The notes under the pieces are model-generated. The model was not told where the DNA came from. It saw only the letters and a list, made by a program, of their open reading frames with translations, and made no database searches. From Ustulina deusta (Eukaryota > Ascomycota > Sordariomycetes > Xylariales > Xylariaceae), in contig JAJNNX010000012.1 in NCBI GenBank assembly GCA_023159155.1, forward strand, positions 434,001 through 498,000: DNA of 64,000 nucleotides, read 5' to 3'. Position numbers and translations under genes: made by a program. Shown here piece after piece: positions 1 through 14,988 of this stretch (position 1 is its first letter; each line of letters opens with the position of its first letter).

Positions 1-3000
1 TAAAATTTTTGCTTAACTATTATTTAATTAATCTAGTAAATCTAAAAATCTATTGTTTTTAATTTTAAATAATTAAATAATTATTATTAATAATAATTAA
101 GACTAGTTTTTTTTATACAATATTATTAAATTATTTAACCTAGCTATTACTATTATATTAAATAAAGCAATTAAATATATTAAAATATAAAAAATGCCAT
201 TTGATTATAATATACTTAAGTATATTAAAAGGGCTAAAATGATCTTTTTTTATGTTATAAATAGCAAGTCTTACAAATAGGAAAGCTTTGCTTATTTTAA
301 AATTATTGTTTATAATTAAGGTTATAAAGCAGAAATATACGTAAATATTGCCTTACCCCTATTTTTTATATTTAAAGAGTTTTTAATATAAATATATTTA
401 AATATATTTATTTAAATATTTATATAAAGATTTAGTATTAAAGGCATTAATAAAAAGCTTTATATTATAAATTGTATTAATATTAATATTATATTTTTTA
501 ATACTAAAAAATTAATATAGTTTTAAATATAGCAGATTTATATTATTAATAAGCTTTTATATAGTATAATTTTTAGTATAAACTTTTTTAAAATATATTT
601 GCTATATATTAAATAGAGCAACAAATCGTAAAATAATAAACTTTATATTATAAATATTAGATGTTATATATATATATTTATAATGCCTAGCGTTTAACTA
701 AAACTTTATTGTAAATAAGTACTAATTTAAACAATAATTAATTTTAAGGTTAAAGTAGGCAAAAGTATTATTATTCCTATTAATTATTTAAATATGTTTA
801 TTATAGCTATAGGTTATTTTATTTATTTTTAAGCTATTATAAACTTTTTATTTAATATATATAGCTTTATTATAGTATTAATTTAAAATAATTAAAATAT
901 AGCTTAATATTTTGCAAATCTTAATAGATTTTTTATTTTTATTTATAAAAGCAATTTGCTTAGCTTTTATAAAAATATTTATATTTTTAATTTTATTTAA
1001 ACCTATTTTATATTTTTAAAGTTTAAAACTAAGAATGCTTATATAATTTTTTTAAAAATTTTTTAATATAGGTAAGCAAAAAAATAAAAATAATAAGAAT
1101 AACAATAAATATAAATATAGCTATTTTTTTAACTTGCCTAATCTGTTTAAGCTTTAAATACTACTTAATAAATTAAAAATAAATATATTATTAGATTAGG
1201 GACCTAAAGTTATATTTTAGATCAAATCTATTTTTTATAAATATTTTTATTTATTTTATTTTAAATTCAGCTATTTTAATAATAAAATTAAAATATTTAT
1301 TAAATTTAAAAAAAGCATTTTTACTAATAATTTTTACTAATACTTTTATTTTTAATTTTATAAAAACTATAATATAATAAATATTATTTTTAAGCCGCTT
1401 ATTAATATTAAAGTTATTAAACCTATACTTTTAAAACAACCTTGTTTTATTATATTGCTTACGTTTATTGTTTAGTATAAAAGCAAACCTTATATAATAG
1501 TTAATTTATAGAAAATTAATACTAAGGTTATTAATAATGCTTATTTGCTACTTTAGTAAAATAAAATATTTAGTACTTTATATAGATCTATAATTTTTAT
1601 TATTATTAATATTATAAAAAGCTTTTTTTAATAGAAAATCAAAAATTATAATAAATATAAAATAGCTTTTATTATATTATATTGTAGCTATAAATAATTT
1701 ATAGTTATAATAATAGAACTTAAAATTTTTTCTAGTTTTTTTTAATATTATATAAAAAAACTTTTATATTTATATTTATTTATATTAATAATAATATTAT
1801 TTTTTTTTTAGATTATAAAAAAATATATTAAATATTTTAATATTATTTTTAATATTCTAGCTATATTAAGTTATATTATAGCCTTAAAGAAATATTATTT
1901 TGTTTAATATAGTTTTAAAGCTTTTAGCTAATATATTTCCTATTTAAAGCTTTTTATAAACAAAAAAAAATATAAAACAATTAAATAGCTTAATATATTA
2001 TATAATTTATAAAACTTAAAACAAAAAATTAGTTTTATAAAATATTAGCGCTATTATATTTATTAATTTGCTAGTATTGCAGCGCTTCTAAACTAGATTA
2101 AAATATTTAGTTTTAAAAATTATTTTAAAATAGCTAATCCTAGGTAGGCATAATAGGCTAGGACCTATAAGCTGTTTTTAAAAATATTGCCTCCCTAGCT
2201 AAACAAAAAAACTAATATTATATTAAAAAAAACTTAAAAGTAATATAAAGTAATACTTAAATATAAAAACAAAATATAAAAATAAGCTATTTAAGCATAA
2301 AAAACTTTTAAAACTTATATTTATAATATAGTTATGTTTGTTTTTTTTAACTATAAAAAACTATTTATTTTTTAAATTAACTTTAATTAGTTAAATAGTG
2401 TTAGTTTAGTTTTTTATTAAATATAAAAAAATAGCAAACTATACTTTATTTTTTTTTTATATTTTTATAGATATAAAAAAAAGTATAGTTTATATAAAAT
2501 AAAAATATATAAATTAATATAAATATTAAAAAAACTTACTTAATATTTTAATTATAATAATATTTATATTTATACTAACTATAATATTATTGCTTAAACT
2601 TTTTAAACTATTATTAAATAACTTAAAAATATAAATTAATTAGTTTTATAACGTTTATTCTTATTATAATATATTAACTAAATTAAAATATTTTATATAT
2701 TAAAAAAAATATTAATTAATATAAATATTTTATTTTGTTTTTCTAAAAAAGCTAAGCTTAATATTAAAGCTTTTATTAATATTATAATTTAAATTTTTAT
2801 AATTATAAAAAATTATACGTATACTAATACTAACGCTTAAAATCTTATTTAATAAGCTTAACTTTAGCTTTAAGGTTTAAACTTAGCTTAGGATCTAGCC
2901 TAGCTATAATTTCAAGATCTAATATTAATGCTAGTTTTTATACTAGTTTTAAACTTAGTTTATTTTTTAATAATATAATATATTTGATTTCTAAATAACG

Positions 3001-3020
3001 CTGCACTAGTTAAAATATAG

Positions 3021-3165
3021 CTTACAATATTAGATTTGCTTATTTTAATATTATAAATAATTATTATATAACTTATAATATTAGACTTGCTTGCTTTAGT
3101 ATTATAAATAATTATTATATAGCTTATAATATTAGACTTGTTTGTTTTAATATTACAAACAATTA
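3021..3165. repeat. 51-bp tandem repeat, about 2.8 copies
   Basis: Units begin at 3021, 3072 and 3123, each opening with CTTACAATATTAG or CTTATAATATTAG. They differ mainly by C/T and G/A transitions. The 51-bp period is a multiple of three, so a minus-strand reading frame (2960-3223) shows a 17-residue repeat. I regard that frame as fortuitous within RIP-mutated DNA. Confidence 0.75.
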
Positions 3166-6100
3166 TTTTGTTAGCAAGCTTTTTTATTATATTAAATATA
3201 AAACTAAGACAATAGTTATACAAAAATATAACTATTATATTTATTTATATATTAAAAGACTTATAATAAAAAATAATTAAAATACTATAAATAGATTATA
3301 TTTTTAAAATAATATATAAATAGTTATAAAAACAATATAATATAATAAAAAATAATACTAAAAGCCCTAATATTACTTTATATATATTTTGTTATAATCT
3401 AACTATATAACTATTATATTACTTAGATCTTTTTAGTAACTAGTTTATTATTTTAATTATTATATAAACAAAGGTTATATAATTGGCTTATAATTATAGA
3501 GCTTATATAAAAATAATATAGATTATAAATTTTATTTGCATTTTTATTTATTTTTTTAAAATTAAAAAACATATTACTAAATATATAAATATATGTCCAA
3601 CTTATTAGCTACTAAGCAAAAAAAAAAGCTACTCTATAGCAATATATAACTTATTTATATATTTATAATTCTAATCTATATTTTATGTTTTAATTTTATT
3701 TTTAGTCTTTTTATATTTCTAAATAGGAATAATATAATATTTATAATTATATATAAAACTATAAAATTTATAAAATATATTATTAATAAATCAATATATA
3801 ATATAAAAGATTAAGCTTGATTATATATCTAATAAATTTATTTAGACTAAAAGCTATCTAATTTATTTATATCTAATATAAATTTTAAAAATTTTAATAG
3901 ATTATAAATAGTATTATGTAAAATAAGCAGTATTACTATATAGTTATTTATATTATATTATTAATAGGCTAATAGTCAAATCAAAAAAATAATCTAAATT
4001 TTTTAGATTTTACTAATATTTATATTTAGGGCTTAATTAAATATAAATATTTAAAAAGATTATATTAGTTATATAGTATATATTTTAAATATATTTATAT
4101 TAGTTATTATAACTAAAACGTTTTATAAACTATTATATAGTTAAAAACTTAAAACTTTTTTGCTTATAGACTTTTTTTTAAGTAGTAATTATATATAAAC
4201 TTAGTAAGCGCTCTAATAAAAAGTTTCTAATACTATAATATTAATACAAACAAAAATAAAAATCTATTATAATTAGTAGTATATTAAGCTTTTTTTTATT
4301 TCTAAAAATAATTTTATATATATTAAGCTTATAAAACTAAATAAATTAAAATATTATTTAAATAACTAAACTAAGCTTAGCTTTTATAAAGTTAGTTTAT
4401 TTTTTATAAAGAAATGCTTTAGTAATTTTAAATATTGTATTAAGCTATTTAGCTAGCTATACTAGTAATAAAACATTTTTATTAAATATTTTAAGCTAGC
4501 AAAAAAAAAAATATTTAATAAGCTATAACTAGAGCTTAGGAATATTAAAAGCAGTAGTATTAAAAAATAAATAATTAAAAAGATTTTAGCTTATATATAT
4601 ATATGCTTAACTAATTTTTTTATTATAGCTATCTAGCTATACTATAAAATCAAATAAATAAAATATAATATATATATATAAGAACTAGCTAATATATTTT
4701 AGTTTAATATTTTTAAACTATTAAAATTATATTATAATAAAACAAAAATAGTAATATTTATAATTAAGTTATATTTTTATAATATTAATACTTTACTAGT
4801 TTTATTTATTTAATTATTTTAAATAAGATATTAAAAAACTTAAAGCTGGTTAAAAAACTAAAGCAAAAAAATATTAATATATATAATATTTATTTATATA
4901 AATAAAAAGGCTTATTTGCAAAAAGTTTTAATTAAACATATTTTATAACTATACAAATATTTTAGTACTTCGACTGCTTTTTTAAACGCCTACCTAAGCA
5001 TTTTTTTTAAGTTTGCTATATTTACTATATTTACTATAGTATTTTCTGCTACTTATATATATATTAATAAAATAAAAATATATAAGTACTTAAATACTTA
5101 GGTACTTTGCACTTATTTATACGAACTATTTTTTTATTTTCTTACTATTTTTACGCTTACCTAACTTTGCGATTATAGCTATATTTTCTATATATAGCCT
5201 TTTAAATCCTTGCACTTTTTATTTACTATATATTTATAGTTTTTATAATACCTTTTTTTAAACTTGCTTTAAATATTATTAAAATAGATAGTTTTAGTAT
5301 TATTTTTCTAATATATAATTATATTATATATAACCTAACTACTTAGCTTATTTTATTAAATATATTTACTTATTAATAACTATAAATTATTATATTTTTT
5401 ATTAATAATATATATATAATCTATTTTATTAAACCTAATTACTACTTTTTTAGTAATAAAGCAATATGTTAGGCTATTTTAACTGTTTATTTTAATATTA
5501 AACCTAACAACAAATTTTATATATATTAAATCATACTTAAAATAAATATAAATATATTAATTATTTTGCTAAATAGCTTATATTTTTTTTTATAAAAAAT
5601 AAAACTTGCTAGCTTTTCCTTAATTTTAGCAAAATTAATACTATTGTTTTTAATACTATTATAGCTAAAATCTTGATTTTAAATAACTAAAAAACTATTT
5701 TTAAATTGCTTAAGTATTAAAAAACTTAATATAATAAATATAAACTAATTAAATATATTTTTATTTATATTAATATTAATAAAATATATTATATTTGATT
5801 TATATATAATAATATTCTTATTTAACTAGTTTTTAATAATAATATTTTTAAATAAGTTTATATTAATCTAGTATATTAGAGTTTTTTATGTAATAAATAT
5901 AATAATATTAAATATAATTATATAATTTGTTTTAATTACTATAATAATAGTTCTTACTTTTATTATAATTATTTTAATTATTATAAATTTTAATATAAAT
6001 TTATAAAAAATACTATTTATACTATTTGTTATATAAAAAATAATTATTTTTGCCTTAAATATTTTTATTTTTTTATTCCGCTTATAAGTACTTTAAACAA

Positions 6101-7580
6101 TCTAAAGCTTTTATAACAATTTATTCTATATAATAATATATTATTTATTAAAACTATTAATCTTATTTTAGATATTATATTTATACTAAATAATAATATA
6201 AGTTTTATAAAATAACTTTAATAAACATTTTATATTAATAAATATAACAAATATAAAAACAAATATATTTTAGCTATTATAGCATATTTTATAACTTATA
6301 GCACTTTAAAAAATAAAATAAGCTAAAAAAAACTTAGGTAAATAAACTTTTGACTTATGTTTTTTTATTATTTTAATTATATGTTATTTTTTAAATTAAG
6401 TTATATACTAACTTATTATAATATAATTAAGGTTAATAATGCTTAATTTAAAACATAAAATATTTATATTTATTATAAATATTTTTTTTTATATAACCTT
6501 TATTTAAAAGCTTACTATTATTAAAATAAGCAAAAGTTTAATATATAATTAGTTAGCAAAACAAAGTTATAAAAACTTACTAAACACCTTAAAATATAAT
6601 ATATTACTTATTAAGTTTATAATAAATATTTTAGTTACTATAAATAGTATTTATTATATATTATATTTAGACTATATAGCTTAGCTTATTAATATATTTT
6701 TTAACAATTTTATTTAATAACTTAATTTTTTTAGCAAACTTATAGCAAACTTAGATTTACTATATAAATTTAAAATTAATATTCTATATTATAATAAAAA
6801 AGGCAAAAAAATAATTAGCATTTTTATAAAAAGCTATAAAAAATAAGATATGTTTTTATATAAGCTATTTATATAAAATACTAAAAATAGCAAGTTTAAT
6901 ATATTTAATAGACTTATTTTTTATAAAAATATTATTTTTAAATATTAAAAATATCTTTAAATATTTATAATTTTTTTATTTTATACTATTATTTATAAAT
7001 ATTATTATTAAAATAGCTTTTTAAAACTTACTTTATAACAACTTATGCTTACTTTAGTAATACTTTTTTATAATATAATAGATTATAACTATCCTATTGC
7101 CTAGCTTTTTTTATTATTATATTTTTACTGCTTAGCTAATGCTTTTTAGCTTAATAATTTTTATAAAATTAAATTTATAAATATGTTTTATAAGCTTCAC
7201 AATTTATTTAAAACTAAAGTTAGCAAAATTAAAACTATTAATATAATTATTAAAAAGATTTTAAAAGTTTGCGTTATAGCTTGTAATATTAGTAAGAGTA
7301 AATAATTTTATATGTTTAGTTATATAAAGCAATACTTTAAATCTATTTTAATAACTATTTTAAAAAGCTTTAAAAAAGCTTGCAATAAATAACTTAAAAA
7401 TTTAATACTATAGTTTTTTTTTAATACTAAAAACTATAAAACAAACATAAATAATATATTAAAAATATAATTATATAATAGTATTATTTTAAACTATTTA
7501 TTATTTCTACTAAAATAATTAAATATATACCTTAATATATAGCTATTTATTATTAATTAAACAAAAAATAAAATAATATT

Positions 7581-7585
7581 ATACT
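7581..7585. other. Left target-site duplication (ATACT)
   Basis: The five bases abutting the left LTR are identical to 14989-14993 beyond the right LTR. Five base pairs is the usual size for LTR-element integration. Confidence 0.75.
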
Positions 7586-7871
7586 TGTTAGAATAACTAG
7601 TATTGGTTACAACTATATTGTGCACCCGTGTATTGCGCAAGTGAACAGATATTTTTGTATAGAGACTATTAGCTGTAGGGACCTTATTTCTTTTTATTGT
7701 TTTAGCTTATACGCTAGTAGAATTTTTTTTTTAAAAGGAATTCTGTTTCGTACAAAGCATTCTTTTTTTTTTTTTTTTAGCATAGGATTTAGATATAATA
7801 TAATATAGTATATTTTATTAACGCATATTTATTTGTTTTTATATATAATATTATATATAGCTTATTTAATA
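7586..7871 (+). repeat. Left long terminal repeat
   Basis: It matches 14704-14988 along its whole length, with differences almost all C/T or G/A in both directions plus a small length change in a poly-T run. Shared landmarks are AGAGACTATTAGCT, ATTTCTTTTTATTGTTTTAGC and AGGATTTAGATATA. It follows directly after the left ATACT duplication. A 62-codon reading frame inside it is not considered a gene. Confidence 0.87.
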
Positions 7872-10800
7872 TTAATTAATAGTTACTAAAGCATTTTTAA
7901 CCTAACTATAAAAGTATTATAAATTAGCAAAAATAAAAATAAAGCTAAGCTTTTTATAAATAAAAAAGATTTTATATTATATTTTATTTTTTTACTATAT
8001 AACAATTATTTTTTTTAATTGGTTAATATATATTATTTAAAAATAAAGCAAATATAACTTTTTTTTTTAGACTAATAAGATATTTGCTTCTTATATAAAG
8101 AATAAAAAGATTTATTTTTTTATTATATAATATAATTTTTTTTTTTGGACTAACGGAATATTATATAAAAAAAAAAAAAATAGTATGCAATTATCCTACT
8201 TCTAACTATATTGTTATATAATAGCTAGACAAACTTTTTAATTTTTTTTTTCCTTTTTTATTTTACTATGGCGCAAAAAGCACTAAGCACTTCGGCAAAG
8301 TTTATTAAGTTATGCTTAAATTTTACATATAAAAAACTTGCCGAAAATATTAGTATTAGTATAAAAACTATATAAAACTATATTAATTTTAATTTTTAAA
8401 GCAAAAACTTTAATAAATTTTATATAAATAAAGTTATAATAAATATATAGTTTATTTACTAATTTATTAAATACTAAAACATAAAAAGGTCCGGATAGCT
8501 ATTTTAAAAAGCGTTTAAAAAAAACTTTAAAAAATAGATAGTAGATTATTTTTATATGATTTACTAAAATATATATATAAAGTTTATAATAATAATTAAA
8601 AAAAAAAGCATATAAAAGCTAGTTAAAAAAAATATAGCTTATAAACGATTTGTTGCAATTATATAAAGCAAATTTAAAATTATTAAATTTTTAGGATTTC
8701 TAACTTAAATAGCCCAAATATCTATTATATAACAACTATTAATCTTTTTTATACCTAGTTAATAACTCCGAACTACTCCTTAGGAGACCTTTTAGTTTAT
8801 TTTAACCCTTTAACTTATTATATAAACAGAACTAAGACTAAAAATTAAATAACTAGAACTTATATAGCTTAAACTAATACTTATTTAAAATATATAATTT
8901 TAACCCTATAAAAAATAGAACTTTAAGTATATATAATTAATTATAAAAGCCTAATATATATTAGAAATAATATATAATTATATACTAAAAACAGGCTATA
9001 AACTAAACTTCTAACTAATATATAAGTATTTTATAGTTTATAACCCCTTTTAAACCCCTATACTATAAGCATACCTTTATATAACACTAGAACTTGTATT
9101 AAATAGTTTTTTTTTAGATTTACTTCCTATAAAAAACATATAAAATAGATTACTTTTGTTTAAAAAGTATATTATTTTTTTAAAAATATAAAAAAAAAAA
9201 AAAACTATATAGGCTATTTATATAACTTATTTTATAATAAAGCATGCTTATTTATAAATATTTATTAATAGTTTGAAATAATAAAAAATTAATACTATGC
9301 TATATTTTTAAGCATTTTAAAAAACTTCGCAGAAAAATATTATATATACTATATTAAACCAAAAAAAATATAATATAAGATCTATTATATAATAAATAAT
9401 TATTTTAATAATAATATAAACTATAACTAATATTAAACTAACTAGATTTTAATTATGTTTATATAAATAAATAAAAAAAACCTAAAATTAGTACTGCATA
9501 AAGTACTAAAACTTATAATTAATAAACTTGCAAAAATATAACAAATATTTAGTATAAGCTACTAAAAAGAAATCTAACTAGGTATAACTATTATATAAGT
9601 ATATTAAGAAGTACTTAAACTAACTATAGCACTTATACTTTAAAAGCTAATATATAAAAGTTTTTTTTCTAACCTCCGAATATATATTTAGGTAGTAATA
9701 GATAATATATTAAAACATTTCGTATAAAAAAATAATAATGCCTATTTTATTAATAAGAAATATAACTAAAATTATTGTATAAAAAGCTACTAACTTAAAT
9801 TTTTTAGATTATTAAGCAAGCTAGATATATAATAAAACTATTTAAAGAACTAAAATTTTAAAAATAACTATATAAATAAAAAATGCTTTATATGCTAAAA
9901 AAAAAATATTAGTTAATAAAATATATTTTTTAAGAATAGGCCTATATAAAAAGCTAATATTTTAATTTATACGAAATAATATATAATATTAAACTTATAC
10001 TTAAAAAGTTTTTAATATACTTAATAAAATATAAAAAATATTTAAAGTTAAACAAAAATAATAAAAATATAAACAAAAAATTTAAAAGTTAGTTTATTTA
10101 ATTTTTAATAAATAATATGTTTATATATTATATAACTAGAAAAAATATTTAAAACTATAAAACGGACGTTCTATCCGATTAGTTTACTTTAAGTAACTAG
10201 TATTATATAAAATACCAAAGCAAACTATAAAATATAAACATTTTAAATTACTTAATAGTAAAGAAAATATAACTAAAAGCTTATATTAGATTATACCTTT
10301 ATATAAAAATTAACTAAATACTAGGAACTATATATATTAGGTTTAGTAATAGTAATATAATTTTAACTATAAGTATTATACAAATAAAAAATACTTTTAG
10401 TATAATAATATACTATATTTTAAATAGCCCGATACTATTTCTGTTTTTTTTAAAAAATACTAATTATTTATAAGCATACTTCAATAATACAAAAAATATT
10501 ATTATATAAAAAAATAGCAAAACTATTTTTATTATATATAAATAAAGATATTTATTCTTTAATATTGGACCGTACAAAGTTAGCATATTTTTTATAAAAA
10601 TAAAACTATAATAGTTTTACTGCTAATTTAAATATTTTTATATAAAAAGACTATATAAAATGTTTAGTTATATAAAGCATAATATTAACTATTTAATTTT
10701 AGAAAAAATCTAAAAGTTTTATTATTATTACTAGTTATATAAATAAATATTCTAATGTTTTAAGTTTTTAATTAAAAATAATTATAATTTTAACTACAAA

Positions 10801-13800
10801 ATAATAATTAATATTATATAAATAAATAATAAATAAATTTTTTATATAATTAATATTATTATATTGTTTTAAGCAATAATATTTTTTAAATTAATATTTA
10901 TATAAAATGCTTAAAAAGCGCTATATAAATGTTAGATTAATATATATTAAGGACCCTTTAATAATATTATATATAACTTAAATATAAACTTTTTATTTAA
11001 AAAGTTTTAGAACTAAACTAGAATTATAGGCTTTTAGTATTATATAATATTTATTAAAGCATACTAAGCAATAAATAAGATCAAAAGGGCATATAGCTTA
11101 TTTTATTATATATATAATATATTAAAAGCTAAAATTAATTATTATATAAAAAATAAATCAATCCTATAAATAGTAATTAAAGCTTTAAATAATACTGCTA
11201 AACTAAATAGCTTTATATTAATTTTTTTAGTTTTTAAAGCATATTTTAAAATTAACTAAAACTTATTTTTTTTGCTTAATATTATATAAAAAACAAAAGC
11301 TATAAAAAAAGCTATAAAAATATTATATAAAAAAAAAGCAAAAGTTAAAATTAACTATACGATTAATTAGTATAACGGACTAGTTTTATATAATATATTA
11401 TTGTTTTTTTTCTAAAGCAAAGTCTTAGTATAGCAAAAGAAAAGAGGCTAGAACGGACTATATAAAATAAAATCTATTAAAAAATTAAATATAATTATTA
11501 ATTTAATAAATAGCTTAATACGGTTTAAATAGACCTAAGTTAAACTTTATTACTATATAACCAAAAAAACACTTTTAGACAATTAGAACAAAAAAACAAA
11601 AAATATATAACTTTTATAGGAGCTTAACATACAAAAAAAATAGAAATATTCCCAAAAGGCTATATAATTTTTTATAACTTTTATATAACAAATTAGCTAG
11701 CTATTCCTAACCTCTAAAAAAGAACAGAACTATGCTCTAGTTATTAAATTGTGCAAAAATAGCATAATTAATATATCTAGCGGATTATTTAAAAAATCGG
11801 ACATAATAAAGATTAATAATCTTGTTATATAAAGCATATTTTAATTTATAAAATATAACCCGGCTAAACATAATAATACTTAGATTTTTAAGTCCTAGCT
11901 CGTACAAAAGATCAAAAAAAAAATAATTAAGCTATATAAAAAGTTCTAACTTATTATATAAAGCTATAACAATAAAAATAAAAAAATAGTTCTTATTTAA
12001 TTGCTTACGATCTAGCAAATAAACTAGCAACTATTTTTTATATTAAGCTTTTTTTTAATTTATAACTTTAATGTTTTAAATAAGCTCTAAGATATTATAT
12101 AGGTATACATACAATTAAAAAATAAACTAGCTAAAAAAATTATTATATAACTGCTGTCTGAACTAAAGTTAAAATATTTTAATAAAACAATTTTTTAGAT
12201 TATATAACTACTATATAAATTTATAAAATTAGGGCTATACTAGTTCAAAACATATTACTAGTACTACTATAAAAAATTAAAAATAACTATTTTTATATAT
12301 AACTTATATTTTTTGTTTATAAAAAACCTATTATATAACTTTAGTATTACTAGCTTATAAACAAATAATATGTTTAGCTTTATAACCTTAGGCTTTTTAA
12401 AAAAAAAAAATATAAACTTTAATAAGCTAAGTTTTACATAAAACTAAAAGAAATATTTTAGTAAAACCACTTTATAAAGTTTAATAATAAACAAATTATA
12501 TTATTATTTAAAAAAAAATTTACTTTAACTTAAAAAGGCTAAACAAACCAACTAGACCTAATTAACTTTTATATAGCTAACTTTGTTTAGTAATATATTT
12601 TATAATAAATAAAAAAAATATATATTAATAATATCTGCTAGCTAGAAGTAGCGTACAATTTATATATTATTGCCTAAATAATAAACCTTATACTATATAA
12701 TATTAAAAATTTAAACAAAAAAATTTAATAACAAATAAATAACTATAACTATAGTTTAATATTTATATTATTTAACTTATATTATATAAAACTATTTATT
12801 TTTATAAATAGATTATTTACAAACAATATAAATATGATTTTCTAGCTTAGATTTATTATTATATTAGGTATAAAGCGCTATACAAAAAAAAATTTAAGCT
12901 TTAAAATTAAAAGCAATATTATATATTAGAACTTAAATAAATATAAACAAATAACTAAAAATATATTTGCAAATAAGTTATATAATATAATTAATAGATT
13001 TAATAATACTATTGCTTTTTATATAATATTTTAAAAAATTATAGCTTTACTAAAATTATTTCTAATTTTAACTATTTTATATTTAAATTTAAAATTATTA
13101 TATAATTGTTTAATAAAACTAGGTATAATATAAAAAAAACAGTTAATAATTAATATTATATTTTTTTATAAGTTATACAAAAAAAAAGAAATTTTTGAAA
13201 TACAATAAATTAATAAAAAAGATAACCTAGCTAATACGTTTATAAAACAAACGCTAAACCAAGCATTAAAAACTTTTGTTTTAACAAACAAGCTAACCGT
13301 ACAAATCAAAGCATTTATTAAACAAATATAAGAAATTATTATATAAGTATAGCATTTATAAAAAAAAAAAAAGTCAGAATAATAAAATAATATATAATAT
13401 ATTAATTCTAAATAAAAATAATATAAACTTTACTTTATTTTTTTCTAAGTATTTATTTTTTTATTATATAACTAAAAACCCCCCCCTTTCCCCTCTTTAT
13501 AAAACTTTTTTTTTTATATATATAGTAACTATATTAAGCACTATACAATTGCTATACGTATGTAGCATAAACGTTACGCTAAAATCTAACAATCTAGCAA
13601 TAATTACAAAACAAAAAGCTACTACAAGCTATACAAGCATTTTATATATAAGCAGCAATAGTAGTATTGCATAACTAGATAAGAACTATACAAAAGTAAC
13701 CTTTGTAACAAAAAATTTATATAATTATAAGCGTAAGCAGCTTAGTTAATAATACTTAAATTTAAATATTAACTAAAGGTAGAGCAGCAACTTAAACTTT

Positions 13801-14019
13801 ATTAGTTTATATATAAAAAGCTAACATATTAGTAATATATACAAATATACTATACAAAGCAAAAATAAATATTTATATTAATATATAATATAGCAAAAAA
13901 GCAATAATTGTTCAGATTGTTTGTTAGTAATAATATAATATTATATCTAAGCTTTTATTTAATAATAATAAATATACAACTACTATTGCTAAATAGCTAG
14001 ATAGCGTTTATTATATAAA

Positions 14020-14066
14020 TATATATATATATATAGGTGCAGGTATATATATATATATATATATAA
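14020..14066. repeat. TA microsatellite, interrupted
   Basis: Two TA-dinucleotide runs separated by GGTGCAGG, inside the interior of the LTR element. The interruption keeps bases that RIP usually removes. Confidence 0.7.
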
Positions 14067-14172
14067 GGACGGACCAATATATAAAGCAATAAATTATAAA
14101 AGTAATAAGAAATAAAAAACAGCAAAAAACTCGAGTATTTTTTATACTTAGGCTTTTTTATATATAAGCTAA

Positions 14173-14300
14173 TATATATTTGCCTACTTTTATATTTTTT
14201 CTATACAAAATAATATATATTTATTTACTACTTTTATATTTTTTCTATATAAAACAATATATACTTGTTTATTTTTATGTTTTTTTTATATAAAAAATAT
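14173..14300. repeat. 41-44 bp imperfect tandem repeat, three copies
   Basis: Units begin near 14173, 14214 and 14258. Each contains a TATATA-TTG/TTT start, then CTTTTATATTTTTTCTATA or a variant, then AAAACAA-type endings. It lies between the TA microsatellite and the right LTR. Confidence 0.5.
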
Positions 14301-14703
14301 TTATTAATTTAGCTATATATATACTATACTAAAAGTTTTAATTAATAACTGTTTATATAAAGCTTACTAATTAAACAAGCTAGCTAATTATAAACCTTAC
14401 TAGTATATAGATTAGGAGTACTTGGTTTAGTTTTGACCCAGATAGTTACTAAATAATCTTTAGCTTATATTTTTAGCTAATTGTATAGCTAGAATATTAG
14501 CTTTATAATTCTGCTTTTTGCGATTATATTTAAAATAAACAACCGAATAACTTAGCTATTATACATAAAGCTAGATCGCTAATCTAATCAATACGTTTAT
14601 TAGATAAAGTATTATATATATATTCTAATTAATTATATAGTATATAGTTATTTTTTTTTTTTTTATATAATAAGCAGTTATAACTAAAAAAAAAAATAGC
14701 TAG

Positions 14704-14988
14704 TATTGGAATAACTAGCATTAGTTATAACCATATTATATACCTGCGTATTATATAAATAAATAGATATTTTTGTACAGAGACTATTAGCTATAGGGAT
14801 TTTATTTCTTTTTATTGTTTTAGCTTGTATGCTAGCAAAATTCTTTCCTTAAAAAGAATTCTGTTTTATATAAAGCATTTTTTTTTTTTTTTTTTGGCAC
14901 AGGATTTAGATATAGTATAATATAGTATATTCTATTAACGCGTGTTTATTTGCTTTTATGTACAATATTGTATATAGCCCATTTAATA
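14704..14988 (+). repeat. Right long terminal repeat
   Basis: Partner of 7586-7871. It keeps some bases the left copy lost (for example GGCACAGGATTTAG against AGCATAGGATTTAG) and has lost others, so each copy was mutated independently. It is followed immediately by the right ATACT target duplication (14989-14993). Confidence 0.87.

Larger units (their letters stand above)
7586..14988 (+). mobile_element. LTR retrotransposon, structurally complete, RIP-inactivated
   Basis: Two direct long terminal repeats (286 and 285 bp) bound a 6.8-kb interior, and the whole is flanked by a 5-bp duplication, ATACT (7581-7585 and 14989-14993). Comparing the LTRs, the ancestral start was probably TGTTGGAATA; one copy has TGTTAGAATA, the other TATTGGAATA. 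Both ends read TA where CA is expected, consistent with CpA-to-TpA mutation. A run of 11 A (14686-14696) just upstream of the right LTR could be the eroded polypurine tract, which favours plus orientation. The interior is too mutated to read gag or pol. A short stretch from ATG 8268, about 400 bp inside, keeps an unusually open frame starting MAQKALSTSAKF. The TGTTGGAATA start resembles Ty1/Copia LTRs, but the superfamily cannot be assigned from what is left. Confidence 0.85.

Noticed and set aside
2960..3223. 87-codon minus-strand frame with a tandem 17-residue repeat
   Set aside because: It lies in RIP-degraded DNA, its composition (I, N, K, Y, S) is what AT-rich sequence yields, and the periodicity is explained by the DNA repeat.
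7620..7808. 62-codon plus-strand frame
   Set aside because: It lies inside the left LTR, and the matching right LTR does not keep it open.
13480..13510. Minus-strand polypurine run as a retrotransposon polypurine tract
   Set aside because: It is not adjacent to either LTR of the 7586-14988 element, so it cannot prime its second strand.
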